This document shows positions 15,335 to 23,176 of a DNA stretch of 37,595 nt, in pieces (the stretch's first letter is position 1; every line of letters starts with the position of its first letter). This DNA is from a virus. The notes beneath the pieces were generated by a model, which saw only the letters and a list, made by a program, of their open reading frames with translations, had not been told where the DNA came from and did not search any database. The DNA lies in IMG/VR virus record IMGVR_UViG_3300027747_004699, positions 1 through 37,595 of that record; one strand, 5' to 3'. Made by a program: the position numbers and the translations under genes.

Positions 15335-15879
15335 ACGAGAAGTCGGCGGGCGACCTAATGGCTCTCCGCAACGAATTGGCGTCGGCGGCCCAAGCGGTCT
15401 ACGACGAATGGGACCAAGACGCGGAAGGGCACGACGAAGAATACGGCGGCGGCGGGATATGCCACGAAGTGGCGGACGCGATGGTGGAGGTTCTGGGACG
15501 CCACGGCATAGAGTCACAGTCGGTGTCGCAATCCATCGGAGAGGTTCACGTCTATGTGGTCGCCAAGGTAAAAGACGGCGTGTACACGGTCGACATACTG
15601 CCCGGCACTTACGAAAAAGGCTCTGCCTACACCTGGTCGAAGATACCGGGCGTTAAATTCGACGCGAACGACGTGGACATAAGTCAGATCGACGCCGACC
15701 CAAACAGGTTCGAAGAGTACCTGGAGGGACGGGTCGACAATTTCAAGCGGTGGCTTGCTCTTTACGAGACTGGATGCCCGCTCATTATACGACGCAGCTG
15801 GGCGACCTTGACGGGCGAAGATGGGGGACAACTAGATCGTCGATCTTCGCGTAAAGGTCGTCGATCGTCCCGTCGTTGA
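15331..15879 (+). CDS. Putative cysteine-peptidase/transglutaminase-like protein
   Basis: A 182-residue protein with a GTG start overlapping the previous stop. The order GGGICHEVADAM (Cys near residue 45), VHVYVV (His) and VYTVDILPG (Asp) matches a Cys-His-Asp triad of papain/transglutaminase-fold enzymes. Such domains occur in phage structural and processing proteins. The fold is inferred only from this spacing. The last 32 codons overlap the convergent dNMP kinase gene by 95 bases and encode an Arg/Ser-rich tail that may be dispensable. Confidence 0.6.
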   Translation: MNEKSAGDLMALRNELASAAQAVYDEWDQDAEGHDEEYGGGGICHEVADAMVEVLGRHGIESQSVSQSIGEVHVYVVAKVKDGVYTVDILPGTYEKGSAYTWSKIPGVKFDANDVDISQIDADPNRFEEYLEGRVDNFKRWLALYETGCPLIIRRSWATLTGEDGGQLDRRSSRKGRRSSRR

Positions 15880-16384
15880 CCAAAAAGAAATCGACCAGGT
15901 CGAAATCTCCGTCATGACTGACGAGACCCTCCCTGCCGGACGCCATGAAATGATCCACGAATGTGCGGATTTGGGACTCCGAACCGTTCGGATCGTCGTT
16001 GAGAAAGCCCGGACGGCACATGAGGATGTTGTATCCTCCTCTGCGCCTGACAGAAGCCAACTCGTTCCTGTACCTGACATCCGAAATCACAACGCCCCTC
16101 GGGCACAATCGGAAAAGGCTCTCTATCCAGACCTCCTCCTTGATGCCCCGAAAGCCGTCCCCTATGAACTGCAGGGCCTTCCTGACATTCATTTTAAAGC
16201 CGGGCGGCGGCTCCTGAATCACCTTCCAGCGCTCTATGAACTCCATGTCGACGCCGAAGTACTCGCAAAAGGCCTGCTTGACGCCGGCCGCGAAAGCCCC
16301 CCTGCCAAGCCCAAGTTTGCTGGCGATGTAGTCGGCGGCCACATCCTTTCCCTGCCTGAGCTGTCCGGCAACTCCGATTATCAT
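15785..16384 (-). CDS. Deoxynucleoside monophosphate kinase
   Basis: A 199-residue P-loop kinase of the phage dNMP kinase type (T4 gene 1-like). The nucleotide-binding loop GVAGQLRQGKDVAADYI occupies residues 4-20, and VVISDVRYRNE resembles the family's second conserved strand. It phosphorylates dNMPs for phage DNA synthesis and so complements ThyX. The ATG at 16384 has GAGGAG at good spacing; an upstream in-frame TTG would place that site inside the gene. It has its own promoter at 16403-16430 and is the only minus-strand gene between plus-strand genes. Confidence 0.85.
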   Translation of the reverse strand: MIIGVAGQLRQGKDVAADYIASKLGLGRGAFAAGVKQAFCEYFGVDMEFIERWKVIQEPPPGFKMNVRKALQFIGDGFRGIKEEVWIESLFRLCPRGVVISDVRYRNELASVRRRGGYNILMCRPGFLNDDPNGSESQIRTFVDHFMASGREGLVSHDGDFDLVDFFLVNDGTIDDLYAKIDDLVVPHLRPSRSPSCVV

Positions 16385-16402
16385 GATGGTCTCCTCACCC
16401 AA

Positions 16403-16430
16403 ATTATACTCTTCTAATGCCAGATTTCAA
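16403..16430 (-). promoter_or_regulatory. Sigma70-type promoter for the dNMP kinase
   Basis: Minus-strand TTGAAA (five of six) and TATAAT (six of six) are spaced by 16 bases, upstream of the ATG at 16384. It lies in the divergent gap to the plus-strand gene at 16456. Confidence 0.65.
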
Positions 16431-16455
16431 AGCCTACATATTGCAAAGGTGACCT

Positions 16456-16701
16456 ATGGAACCAATCTGTGGAAACTGCCTCCTGTTTGACAAGGAAAAC
16501 GAGCGGTGCAAAGTCGCAATCCTGGTGGAGGGGCAGACCCTTCACATGCCCGTCGGCGCGAAAGATAGATGCCACATGGACGAGCTCGGAATACCAGTCC
16601 AGCAAGTCAGGTGGTGGGTGGAAGACCCCAAGACAGGAGAGGCCACAGAAGGCAACGGAACCGTAAAGATCGAGTACCCGGACGGGTTCTTCGGGAGGTA
16701 G
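16456..16701 (+). CDS. Small cysteine-rich protein
   Basis: An 81-residue protein with four Cys in CGNCLLF, RCKVAIL and RCHMDEL, a spacing that suits a zinc- or iron-binding knuckle. AAGGTG precedes the ATG. It is followed without any gap by the Cys-rich poly-Ser gene and may be expressed with it. No family name can be given. Confidence 0.7.
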   Translation: MEPICGNCLLFDKENERCKVAILVEGQTLHMPVGAKDRCHMDELGIPVQQVRWWVEDPKTGEATEGNGTVKIEYPDGFFGR

Positions 16702-18219
16702 ATGGGGAATTGCTGCGGGCCATTCAAACGAGGAAGACCAGCCAAGGCGGTTGTATCTAGCCAACAGTGCTTCGCGGACTGCTGCGGGAACCTGTGCCCG
16801 CCGGAGGGCTGCTGCGATTCGATAACCATCAATTTCGAGTGCGGCTGCGGATGCGAATGCCAGCAGACCTACAACTTCAACGGACTGAAGTTCAAGAGGA
16901 AGACGCCTAGAACAATAGGGATACCGTCCTTCTCGAAAAAGGTTTTGACCGCGAACGGATTCACTTTCGCGGCGGGCGGCACGGTGCCATCCATACCCGG
17001 TTCATCTTCTACCGAAGAGCCGCCAACCTCCAGCAGCACCACGGAGCCACCTTCCAGCTCCTCTACAGAAGTCACCTCCAGCAGTTCGTCCATCACCTCC
17101 AGCAGTTCGTCCATCACCTCCAGCAGTTCGTCCGTCACCTCCAGCAGTTCGTCCGTCACCTCCAGCAGTTCGTCCGTCACCTCCAGCAGTTCGTCCAGCA
17201 GTTCCAGTAGTTCCAGCAGTTCCAGCAGTTCGTCCGTCACCTCCAGCAGTTCCAGCAGTTCGTCCAGCAGTTCGTCCATCACCTCCAGCAGTTCCAGCAG
17301 TTCCAGCAGTTCGTCCAGCAGTTCGTCCAGCTCAAGCGAGTTGTACTACTGCGTTGTAGTCAAGAGTTCCAGCAGTTCGTCCAGCACCACAGGTGGGTGC
17401 CAAACCGGAGGGTGCGTAGGGTGGTACAGAAAGACCGACTGTGCGCCTTGCGTATACACAGGGCCGAAAGGCGCTCCGGCAGGAACAACTAAAGATGTAT
17501 ATACAGGATCCAATGGGCAATACAACTGCGATACATTGGCCCCGTTCAAGCCGGGCAGTCCGGAGTGCTCGGGCGGGGCGGGCTTCATTGACTTTCCGAG
17601 TGTTGAATGGCCGCCAGAAATAATTACGGCACAGGCCAACCCGGGGTGCGAAAGGCAGTGCATAAAAGAGTCGGAGCTAGATCCGAAGCGCCACATAGTC
17701 GTTGGCGGACCGTACCTTACGACGGAGGAATGCGAACAGAACTGCCAGTGCTCCAGTTCCAGTTCCAGTTCCAGCTTCATCTCCAGTTCCAGTTCCAGTT
17801 CTAGTTCCAGCTCCAGCTCCAGCAGCTCCTGCGTTTGCAAGACCGCATCTGTGCAGGTCACAACAAGCGGGTGCTGCCTGTACCTGGCGTCGGGTGGCGT
17901 GGAGGCGGTCGGATCGGGCGAGGTTTCGGCGTCGCTGTCCGGCCCCGGTCTGGATGGCTGTCCGGTCACGCTGCTCATGAATGGACAGGCGACAAGCACC
18001 ATATCCGTAGAGGACGGGGACAGCATAGACATAGAACTGCAGACGGAGGGCAGCTGCACATGCTGCAAGACCCAGTCTGACTGCTCGTCCCAATCAACGG
18101 GCATGTGGGTTCAGAAGAGCAACAAGGACAAGTCCACCATAGCTCTCGACAAGCGTACGCTCATGGCGAAGATAAAGGCGGCTACCGACAAGGTGAGGGG
18201 CAGGCGAAGAAAAGGCTAG
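16702..18219 (+). CDS. Cysteine-rich, poly-serine structural protein
   Basis: A 505-residue protein of very unusual composition. Residues 1-60 hold about fifteen Cys, including CGCGCEC. Residues 100-212 are an almost pure Ser tract with Ile-Thr and Val-Thr punctuation. Next comes a Cys-rich globular segment, 213-350, with the pattern GPYLTTEECEQNC, then a second pure-Ser tract, about 351-376, and a final domain of about 130 residues with CTCCKTQ and a basic C terminus. Ser-rich flexible linkers between disulfide- or metal-stabilised modules suggest a surface decoration or adhesion protein. It starts immediately after the previous stop. Its TAG overlaps the convergent helicase TAG within CTAG. 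Confidence 0.8.
   Translation: MGNCCGPFKRGRPAKAVVSSQQCFADCCGNLCPPEGCCDSITINFECGCGCECQQTYNFNGLKFKRKTPRTIGIPSFSKKVLTANGFTFAAGGTVPSIPGSSSTEEPPTSSSTTEPPSSSSTEVTSSSSSITSSSSSITSSSSSVTSSSSSVTSSSSSVTSSSSSSSSSSSSSSSSSSVTSSSSSSSSSSSSITSSSSSSSSSSSSSSSSSSELYYCVVVKSSSSSSSTTGGCQTGGCVGWYRKTDCAPCVYTGPKGAPAGTTKDVYTGSNGQYNCDTLAPFKPGSPECSGGAGFIDFPSVEWPPEIITAQANPGCERQCIKESELDPKRHIVVGGPYLTTEECEQNCQCSSSSSSSSFISSSSSSSSSSSSSSSSCVCKTASVQVTTSGCCLYLASGGVEAVGSGEVSASLSGPGLDGCPVTLLMNGQATSTISVEDGDSIDIELQTEGSCTCCKTQSDCSSQSTGMWVQKSNKDKSTIALDKRTLMAKIKAATDKVRGRRRKG
17068..17335 (+). repeat. Ser-coding tandem repeat, first tract
   Basis: Short units such as TCCAGCAGTTCG and an 18-base unit encoding Ser with Ile-Thr or Val-Thr repeat head to tail in frame. 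Copies are near identical at DNA level, so length variation by slippage is expected. Any change in multiples of three keeps the frame. Confidence 0.85.
17752..17829 (+). repeat. Ser-coding tandem repeat, second tract
   Basis: Mainly alternating TCC and AGT codons (TCCAGT units), unlike the TCCAGCAGTTCG pattern of the first tract. The two Ser tracts therefore probably expanded independently. Confidence 0.8.
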
Positions 18220-21200
18220 CTGCCCCTGATGTGGGCCAGCATCTCTGCCACCCTGTCGTCCTTCATGTTCAGCACCCGCTTGACGGCCTGGGGATCGGCG
18301 AGGAGGTCTGACGGCCTCCTGAACCCGGCGGCGAACAGCTTTTCGGCCCGGACCTTGCCGACATTGGGGATCCTGCACAGGTCAACGAGCTCGGTGCGAA
18401 CGCCGTAGGAAACCCTCATCGACAGGTCCCTGAAGAAGGATCCGCGGTTCCATTTGGCCGCCATGGAATCAAGCAGGTTCAGAACGCTTGCGAGGCGGTC
18501 GAAATCCATTTGGAGGCCTCTTGCCATGGACGCGAAGGGTCCTAGGGGAGACCCGTTGAGGAGACAATGGTAGGCGTACGCGCCTTTTACGGTACCATCA
18601 GGCCAGTCGCCGAAGGCCTTTCTGAACTTGACGGCGAAGAACTCCATCTCTTCCTTCTCCGCCCTTGTCACGAAGCCACTCCGGATGGAATCCACGTTGC
18701 CGAGGGCCATGGCGACGGCCAAATCGTTGGACTCGTTGGAGTTGGCGAACAAATGCTTGAAGTTGCGCCGAAGATCGGCGACGTCGAACGGGCTGTAGTA
18801 CAGCATGCTCGACACCTTGCCGACGGAGGTGACCTCGTACCTGCCGCCCTCCTCCTTGATCGCCCCCACCCTGAGTAGGAGGTCTATGGTCTTGTCGGCT
18901 ATCGAGTCGTCAAGCTCCTTGTACTGGAAGTACGCGAGGGATCGCGCGTACCAGTCGTGGACGTCGGCCATGCAAGATATCGAGCCGTGATGTATGTCGC
19001 TGACGAGGTGGAAAGCGAGGGTCTTGTAGTGCGGATCGTCCTCGCTGCCGGTATGGTTGAGCAGTTGGGACTCTATCTTCTTGGGGACGGACAGACGCTC
19101 GATGTGGTGATCAGGGTTCCTGTTGGGCACGAGGATGTAGACATCGCCCCGGGGGTCGTACCCCGGCCTGCCAGCCCGACCGGCCATCTGGAAGATGTCG
19201 TAGGTCTCGACCTCCGTCATGCCCCGATGGACGCCGGCGATGATCACCCTTCGGGCTGGGAGGTTGCAGTTGTGCGATATCGCTCCGCAACCAACATAGG
19301 CGTGGGGGCTCTCAACCTCTATCTCCCTGAACTTGCCACCTTTGCATTCTTGCAGTTCTTTCACCCTCGCCCAGTAGTATGGTTTTTCAAGAACGTCGTT
19401 CAGTCTAGTCTTTTTTGGGGATGCAGAAACCAGTTTTTCTATCGTGGCTCTAGCGCAGTCTTGTGTATTAAGACTGTTGTATAGGTCGCCACCTGTAATA
19501 TTGCGGAAATCCTTGGCCTTGAGATTGTTGGAGCCGACATATTCGCACAACAACTCTCTCGCCGGAACCAAATCCTTTGCGTGACCAGCAGCCGAGGTCG
19601 CGAGAAAATCATCAAGCCTAGAAGCCTTGCTCGGACAACCAAAGCCTATGTGCCTCCTGAAGGCCTCCAGATTCGTCCTGCCGAAAACCCGAAGTCTGTA
19701 GCAGTAGTCCCTGACGGGATTTTGAAGCCTTCCTTTTATGACCGAGGGCTTGATTTTTTTTCTGCCGAAGGAGGACCTGATTCCGAAGCCAAGAAGTAGA
19801 GTCCTGACCGATTCGACCGCCTTCTCGCTGATGTTGGTGAGGCCGACCGAAACATTCCCGTTAGAATTGCTCTCTGTGCCACCGTCCGAATCAAAAAGCC
19901 CCCTCAAAAAACTTTTAACCCTACTTTGGTCTCCGTAAACAGAATTTGGTATGTCGTTCGTTCCGTTCTTGCGCCCAATCGGGAGAATCTCCTTGAGTCT
20001 ATCGGTCGTAGATTTTTTCTTCGTGACGAGATGAGGTATGCCATTGGTGTCGTTCCTTACGCCGCCCGATACGCCGAACTCCTCGTAAAACATTCTGATG
20101 ACCTGGTTGGCCAGGCTGTCCATCTTGCCGAGACAGATGTCTATAGTTATCTTTTCCGAACCATCGGCGTGACTTCCACTTCTTACGAGACATCCGTCGC
20201 CGAAAATGAACCCGACCAAATACCAAAAGCGATCCAGTCCGACCTCTTCTCTCCAAATTTTGAGATCGGACGGAACGGCGACAAAGTCTCCTTTGGACAA
20301 AGAGGAGACCCTATTCCAGTTCGGCGAAGACCTGCCCTTGGCGGACAGAAACACATGGTCGTCTGACACAGTCATCGTGTCGCCGCACTCAAGTTTGATG
20401 AAGTAACCAGAATCGGAATCGAAGTCCTTGGTCCTCACGACCTTTCTGGACTTGAAGCCGTCTTTCACGGGACAAAGCAACTCGTCCCCGACTCGCAATT
20501 CGGCAACATCCTTCAGCGAGCCATCGGGAAGGACCACCCTGCTCCCATGTCTGTAGCAGCCCCACGCGACCGTGCTCGTAGCGATGAGCACCCTCAGGTC
20601 GCCGTGCTTGAACCTGTCCTCGACCGCGTGCCTCTTCTCCTTCTCGAGATCGGCGTTGTGGAACTCACACTCTATACGACGGTCGGCGAGCGCCGACCTG
20701 ATCCTCTCGCCGGTGGCCTTGGAGTGGACGAAGACGAGGAACTTGTCGTCCTTGTACTCCCTGATCAAGTCCACTGCCCTCTCCGCCTTGTACTCCTCAG
20801 TCTGGTCGTAGGTCTCGGCGACCTCGTACTCCTCGTAGTGGATGTCGAGCGGGCAGGGCCTGTAGTCGGAGACCACGAGGTAGGTGTCCTTCTTGACCAG
20901 GCTGCATCCCACCCAGTTGGCTATCTCGTCGACGTTCGGCATGGTCGCGGAAAGGAAGACGATCCTCGGGTCGCGGGCGACCTTGGAGAACTTCATCAGG
21001 CCGACCTCCAGGTGGTCGCCCCGGCCGGGAACCGTCAGCAGGTGCGACTCGTCAACCACGATGGTGCCGCACGCCTTCAGGAACTCGTTCTTCTCGGAGT
21101 CCATGTTCCTGCACCGCGACGAGAGCATCTCGGAGGTCATGACTATGACATCCGCCTCCTCGAGCTCCTTGTGCCTGGCCTCCGTCAGCCTGTAGTCGCC

Positions 21201-21521
21201 CGTGCAGATCGCGACCTTTAGGCCGTCGAAGACCGACCCCGGCGAGGTCCACTCGTCGATCTTCTCCTTCGCGAGGGCCCGGAGCGGGGCCAGGTAGATG
21301 GCCTTGCCTCCCCTCTCCCTGACCTCGTGGGCCATGAAGAGCTCCGCGCATATCGTCTTGCCGACCCCGGTGGGCGCGGCGATGACGCAGTTGCAGTCCC
21401 TGTCGTGCACCTCGAAGACCCTGCTCTGGACCCTGTTGAAGTGTTCGAACGGGTACCTAGCGTGGACGAAGGCCGAGGCGGGGACGAGCTCGTTCTGGTC
21501 TGTTAGCGTTGTCAGCGACAT
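18216..21521 (-). CDS. Hel308/Ski2-like superfamily 2 helicase interrupted by an intein
   Basis: The 1101-residue precursor becomes about 671 residues after removal of the intein (322-751). Helicase motifs are clear: I APTGVGKT at 49-56, II DESH at 157-160, III SAT near 191, V split by the intein (TVAWG / CNLPA) and VI QMAGRAGRPG. A C-terminal helix-hairpin-helix (IPNVGKVRAEKLFAAGF) matches Hel308, a 3'-5' DNA helicase of fork repair in archaea and eukaryotes. Here it probably serves phage recombination-dependent replication with UvsX and the gp32-like protein. The ATG at 21521 lies six bases after a strong hairpin and lacks an accessible Shine-Dalgarno sequence; an in-frame GTG at 21569 is an alternative. 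Confidence 0.9.
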   Translation of the reverse strand: MSLTTLTDQNELVPASAFVHARYPFEHFNRVQSRVFEVHDRDCNCVIAAPTGVGKTICAELFMAHEVRERGGKAIYLAPLRALAKEKIDEWTSPGSVFDGLKVAICTGDYRLTEARHKELEEADVIVMTSEMLSSRCRNMDSEKNEFLKACGTIVVDESHLLTVPGRGDHLEVGLMKFSKVARDPRIVFLSATMPNVDEIANWVGCSLVKKDTYLVVSDYRPCPLDIHYEEYEVAETYDQTEEYKAERAVDLIREYKDDKFLVFVHSKATGERIRSALADRRIECEFHNADLEKEKRHAVEDRFKHGDLRVLIATSTVAWGCYRHGSRVVLPDGSLKDVAELRVGDELLCPVKDGFKSRKVVRTKDFDSDSGYFIKLECGDTMTVSDDHVFLSAKGRSSPNWNRVSSLSKGDFVAVPSDLKIWREEVGLDRFWYLVGFIFGDGCLVRSGSHADGSEKITIDICLGKMDSLANQVIRMFYEEFGVSGGVRNDTNGIPHLVTKKKSTTDRLKEILPIGRKNGTNDIPNSVYGDQSRVKSFLRGLFDSDGGTESNSNGNVSVGLTNISEKAVESVRTLLLGFGIRSSFGRKKIKPSVIKGRLQNPVRDYCYRLRVFGRTNLEAFRRHIGFGCPSKASRLDDFLATSAAGHAKDLVPARELLCEYVGSNNLKAKDFRNITGGDLYNSLNTQDCARATIEKLVSASPKKTRLNDVLEKPYYWARVKELQECKGGKFREIEVESPHAYVGCGAISHNCNLPARRVIIAGVHRGMTEVETYDIFQMAGRAGRPGYDPRGDVYILVPNRNPDHHIERLSVPKKIESQLLNHTGSEDDPHYKTLAFHLVSDIHHGSISCMADVHDWYARSLAYFQYKELDDSIADKTIDLLLRVGAIKEEGGRYEVTSVGKVSSMLYYSPFDVADLRRNFKHLFANSNESNDLAVAMALGNVDSIRSGFVTRAEKEEMEFFAVKFRKAFGDWPDGTVKGAYAYHCLLNGSPLGPFASMARGLQMDFDRLASVLNLLDSMAAKWNRGSFFRDLSMRVSYGVRTELVDLCRIPNVGKVRAEKLFAAGFRRPSDLLADPQAVKRVLNMKDDRVAEMLAHIRGS
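19269..20558 (-). mobile_element. Intein with LAGLIDADG homing endonuclease (in helicase motif V)
   Basis: A 430-residue in-frame insertion beginning CYRHGSRVVLPDG (block A, Cys1) and ending GCGAISHN, with Cys as the +1 residue. Block B is VSDDHVFLS. LAGLIDADG-like helices are LVGFIFGDGCL and FLRGLFDSDGG. Block F runs through EIEVESPHAYV. It splits the motif V sequence of the helicase. Splicing residues are intact. It differs clearly from the SpoVR intein, so the two were not produced by a recent duplication. Confidence 0.95.
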
Positions 21522-21527
21522 GGAAAC

Positions 21528-21555
21528 GGGGAGGGGGTCTTTCGGCCCCCTCCCC
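21528..21555 (-). promoter_or_regulatory. Strong hairpin directly before the helicase start
   Basis: Minus-strand GGGGAGGGGG and CCCCCTCCCC pair perfectly over 10 bp with an eight-base loop, six bases before the ATG. The purine-rich arm is the only Shine-Dalgarno-like sequence and would be hidden in the stem. No T-run follows. It could restrict translation, act as an attenuator, or mark RNA processing. Confidence 0.7.
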
Positions 21556-21573
21556 TCCCTCTCCCCCACTATG

Positions 21574-21849
21574 TTACTTCTTAGAAGACCTTCTGTCCAG
21601 CTCCGCCGCAGCGGCGTCGCCCACCGAGTCGATCCTCACGAACCAGTCGTCGGCGCCGGTTGCCTGCGACAGCCACCGGTCCACCTGGTTGTCCTTCTGG
21701 AGTATCGCGCAAGCGCTCGACCTGTCGAACGCTATGGTCTGCGGCAGCAGGTCCGCCAGGGCCCTAAGGTCGTCGTCCGAAGACCTAGAGCAGAACTCCT
21801 TCACCAGAACCGTCTCCGACTTGCCGACCTTCTTCTTCGACTGAACCAT
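21574..21849 (-). CDS. Hypothetical protein
   Basis: A 91-residue, mostly helical protein starting MVQSKKKVGKSE, with acidic Ser/Asp stretches and a basic C terminus. The ATG at 21849 is preceded by GGGGT and lies about 60 bases from a promoter. No domain is recognised. It is the first gene of the unit that also includes the helicase. Confidence 0.65.
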   Translation of the reverse strand: MVQSKKKVGKSETVLVKEFCSRSSDDDLRALADLLPQTIAFDRSSACAILQKDNQVDRWLSQATGADDWFVRIDSVGDAAAAELDRRSSKK

Positions 21850-21916
21850 CCAAATTACCCCGAAATAATGTTCGAACCACGGCACCGCACACGGAGGCCG
21901 ATCGCGACACTTGTTT

Positions 21917-21945
21917 AGAATAATACAGATGGAAGCGGCGGTCAA
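21917..21945 (-). promoter_or_regulatory. Sigma70-type promoter for the helicase unit
   Basis: Minus-strand TTGACC and TATTCT are spaced by 17 bases. The same TATTGACC box, with an upstream TCTAGAAAA, recurs before the gp32-like gene, which suggests a shared early-promoter design. Confidence 0.6.
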
Positions 21946-21954
21946 TATGGTTTT

Positions 21955-22260
21955 CTAGAGCACGTCAAGTATGTTGATGTTGGTGCCGTCTTCGCCTATG
22001 AGCGACTGCTCGCACACCATCTCCCTGTCGCCGTGGTACCGAAGGCCGAGGTTGTACCGGTCTATCGACACCGAACGGTTCCTCTGGGACGCGACGACCC
22101 AGCAGTAGTCGGGCGTGATCTCCTGGTCTCCGTACCTGTTCTCCTGCGTGACGCCGACCTCGAGCACCATGCCGCTCGGCAGGGAGAGCTCAAGCACGCC
22201 CTCCTTGAGAAGGTACTCGACTAACAGCCTCTGTATCTTGTTCTTGGCCGACGAACTCAT
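21955..22260 (-). CDS. Hypothetical protein
   Basis: A 101-residue protein with a helical N terminus (KIQRLLVEYLLKEG) followed by predicted beta strands. AGGAGG lies six bases before the ATG. No motif identifies a function. It ends just upstream of the helicase-unit promoter, with its TAG part of the conserved TCTAGAAAA sequence. Confidence 0.7.
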   Translation of the reverse strand: MSSSAKNKIQRLLVEYLLKEGVLELSLPSGMVLEVGVTQENRYGDQEITPDYCWVVASQRNRSVSIDRYNLGLRYHGDREMVCEQSLIGEDGTNINILDVL

Positions 22261-22288
22261 GGGAACCTCCTGGATGAAGGAATGGTGT

Positions 22289-22738
22289 TCAGTACAGATT
22301 CAGTTGCTCCGGCCTCATGTATGCGTACCTGAAGCCCTCGAACTCCCTCGGGTCCGTCCTCTCCTTCATGGGGGAGGCGATGGGACGGCCCCTGGAGTCG
22401 AGGCAGACGCTCCAGCAGTAGACCTTCTTGTCCTCCTGGTAGAACTCGACGAGCGCCAGATGGTGCGAGCCGAGCGCCTTCCTCGCGAGCTTCGTGACGA
22501 GGCAGAAAGGGAGGAACGGTGCGTACTTGTTGTAGACCTGGAAAGACTCTAGGTAGTGGTCGTTGTAGGCCGCCCTGTTGAAGTGGAAAACGAGAGAATA
22601 CCCGTCCACGTCGGCCTCGGACCTCTTGAGGGGCGAAAGATAGTACTCCAGCTCGACCGGGCCGAGCGGGAAGTTGTACGGCACGAGGTCGCGGGAAAGG
22701 TTCCTCAAGTTCTCCAGTCTGGAGTCGAAGTTCGACAT
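22289..22738 (-). CDS. Hypothetical protein
   Basis: A 149-residue protein starting MSNFDSRLENLRNLSRD, mixed alpha/beta and rich in Tyr and Phe, with no recognised family. GGAGAGGG eight bases before this ATG favours it over a start six codons upstream. It lies directly left of the nested inverted repeat and is transcribed away from it. Confidence 0.68.
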   Translation of the reverse strand: MSNFDSRLENLRNLSRDLVPYNFPLGPVELEYYLSPLKRSEADVDGYSLVFHFNRAAYNDHYLESFQVYNKYAPFLPFCLVTKLARKALGSHHLALVEFYQEDKKVYCWSVCLDSRGRPIASPMKERTDPREFEGFRYAYMRPEQLNLY

Positions 22739-22784
22739 GGCCGTTGCCCTCTCCACTATGTATCCCGCATCGGCCGAATAAAAG

Positions 22785-22839
22785 CGCCGGTTCGTCCAAA
22801 AAACAAAGGCCGAGGAGCCTTTTTTTGGCCGAACCGGCG
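22785..22839. terminator. Nested inverted repeats, likely bidirectional terminator
   Basis: The inner stem AAAGGC/GCCTTT is followed by a T-run on both strands (TTTTTTT on plus, GTTTTTT on minus), so it can terminate in both directions. An outer perfect 10-bp inverted repeat, CGCCGGTTCG and CGAACCGGCG, encloses it. It stands between divergent genes starting at 22738 and 22913, where a terminator is not expected to serve an upstream gene directly. Confidence 0.75.
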
Positions 22840-22912
22840 AGCCTTGAGCAATGCCGAAAAGGTTGATCTAATTTAGTGGCGGGGACACAATGGCACACGC
22901 GGAGAATTTCAC

Positions 22913-23164
22913 ATGTCGATAAAATGCCTCATGCTGGAGACCTCGGACAAGAAGAGGTTCTTCCTGCCGATCGGGTGCAGAAAGACGCTCGACGAATACT
23001 GCCGGGCCTTCGGGGCGAAGACCCAGGTCGTGCAAGCGGAGCTCAAGAGAAAGCAGCTAATCGGCATCCCCGCCCTGGTGCTAGCACTGTGCGACAAGGG
23101 ACACAGGCCGGACAGGGTGGAGTTCAAGGCCGCGGGAAAAGGGAACGCCAAAAGGGCCAGATGA
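22913..23164 (+). CDS. Small hypothetical protein
   Basis: An 83-residue basic protein starting MSIKCLMLETSDKKRF. A GGAG lies eight bases before the ATG. It contains a short helical repeat-like region and ends KGNAKRAR. No domain is recognised. It is a lone plus-strand gene between the divergent inverted repeat and the convergent uvsX, 12 bases from the uvsX stop. Confidence 0.66.
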   Translation: MSIKCLMLETSDKKRFFLPIGCRKTLDEYCRAFGAKTQVVQAELKRKQLIGIPALVLALCDKGHRPDRVEFKAAGKGNAKRAR

Positions 23165-23176
23165 CCGACCCCCGGG

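Noticed and set aside
16702-16720. MGNCCG start as an N-myristoylation/palmitoylation signal
   Set aside because: The motif is eukaryotic, the usual Ser/Thr at position 6 is missing, and all surrounding genes are phage-like.
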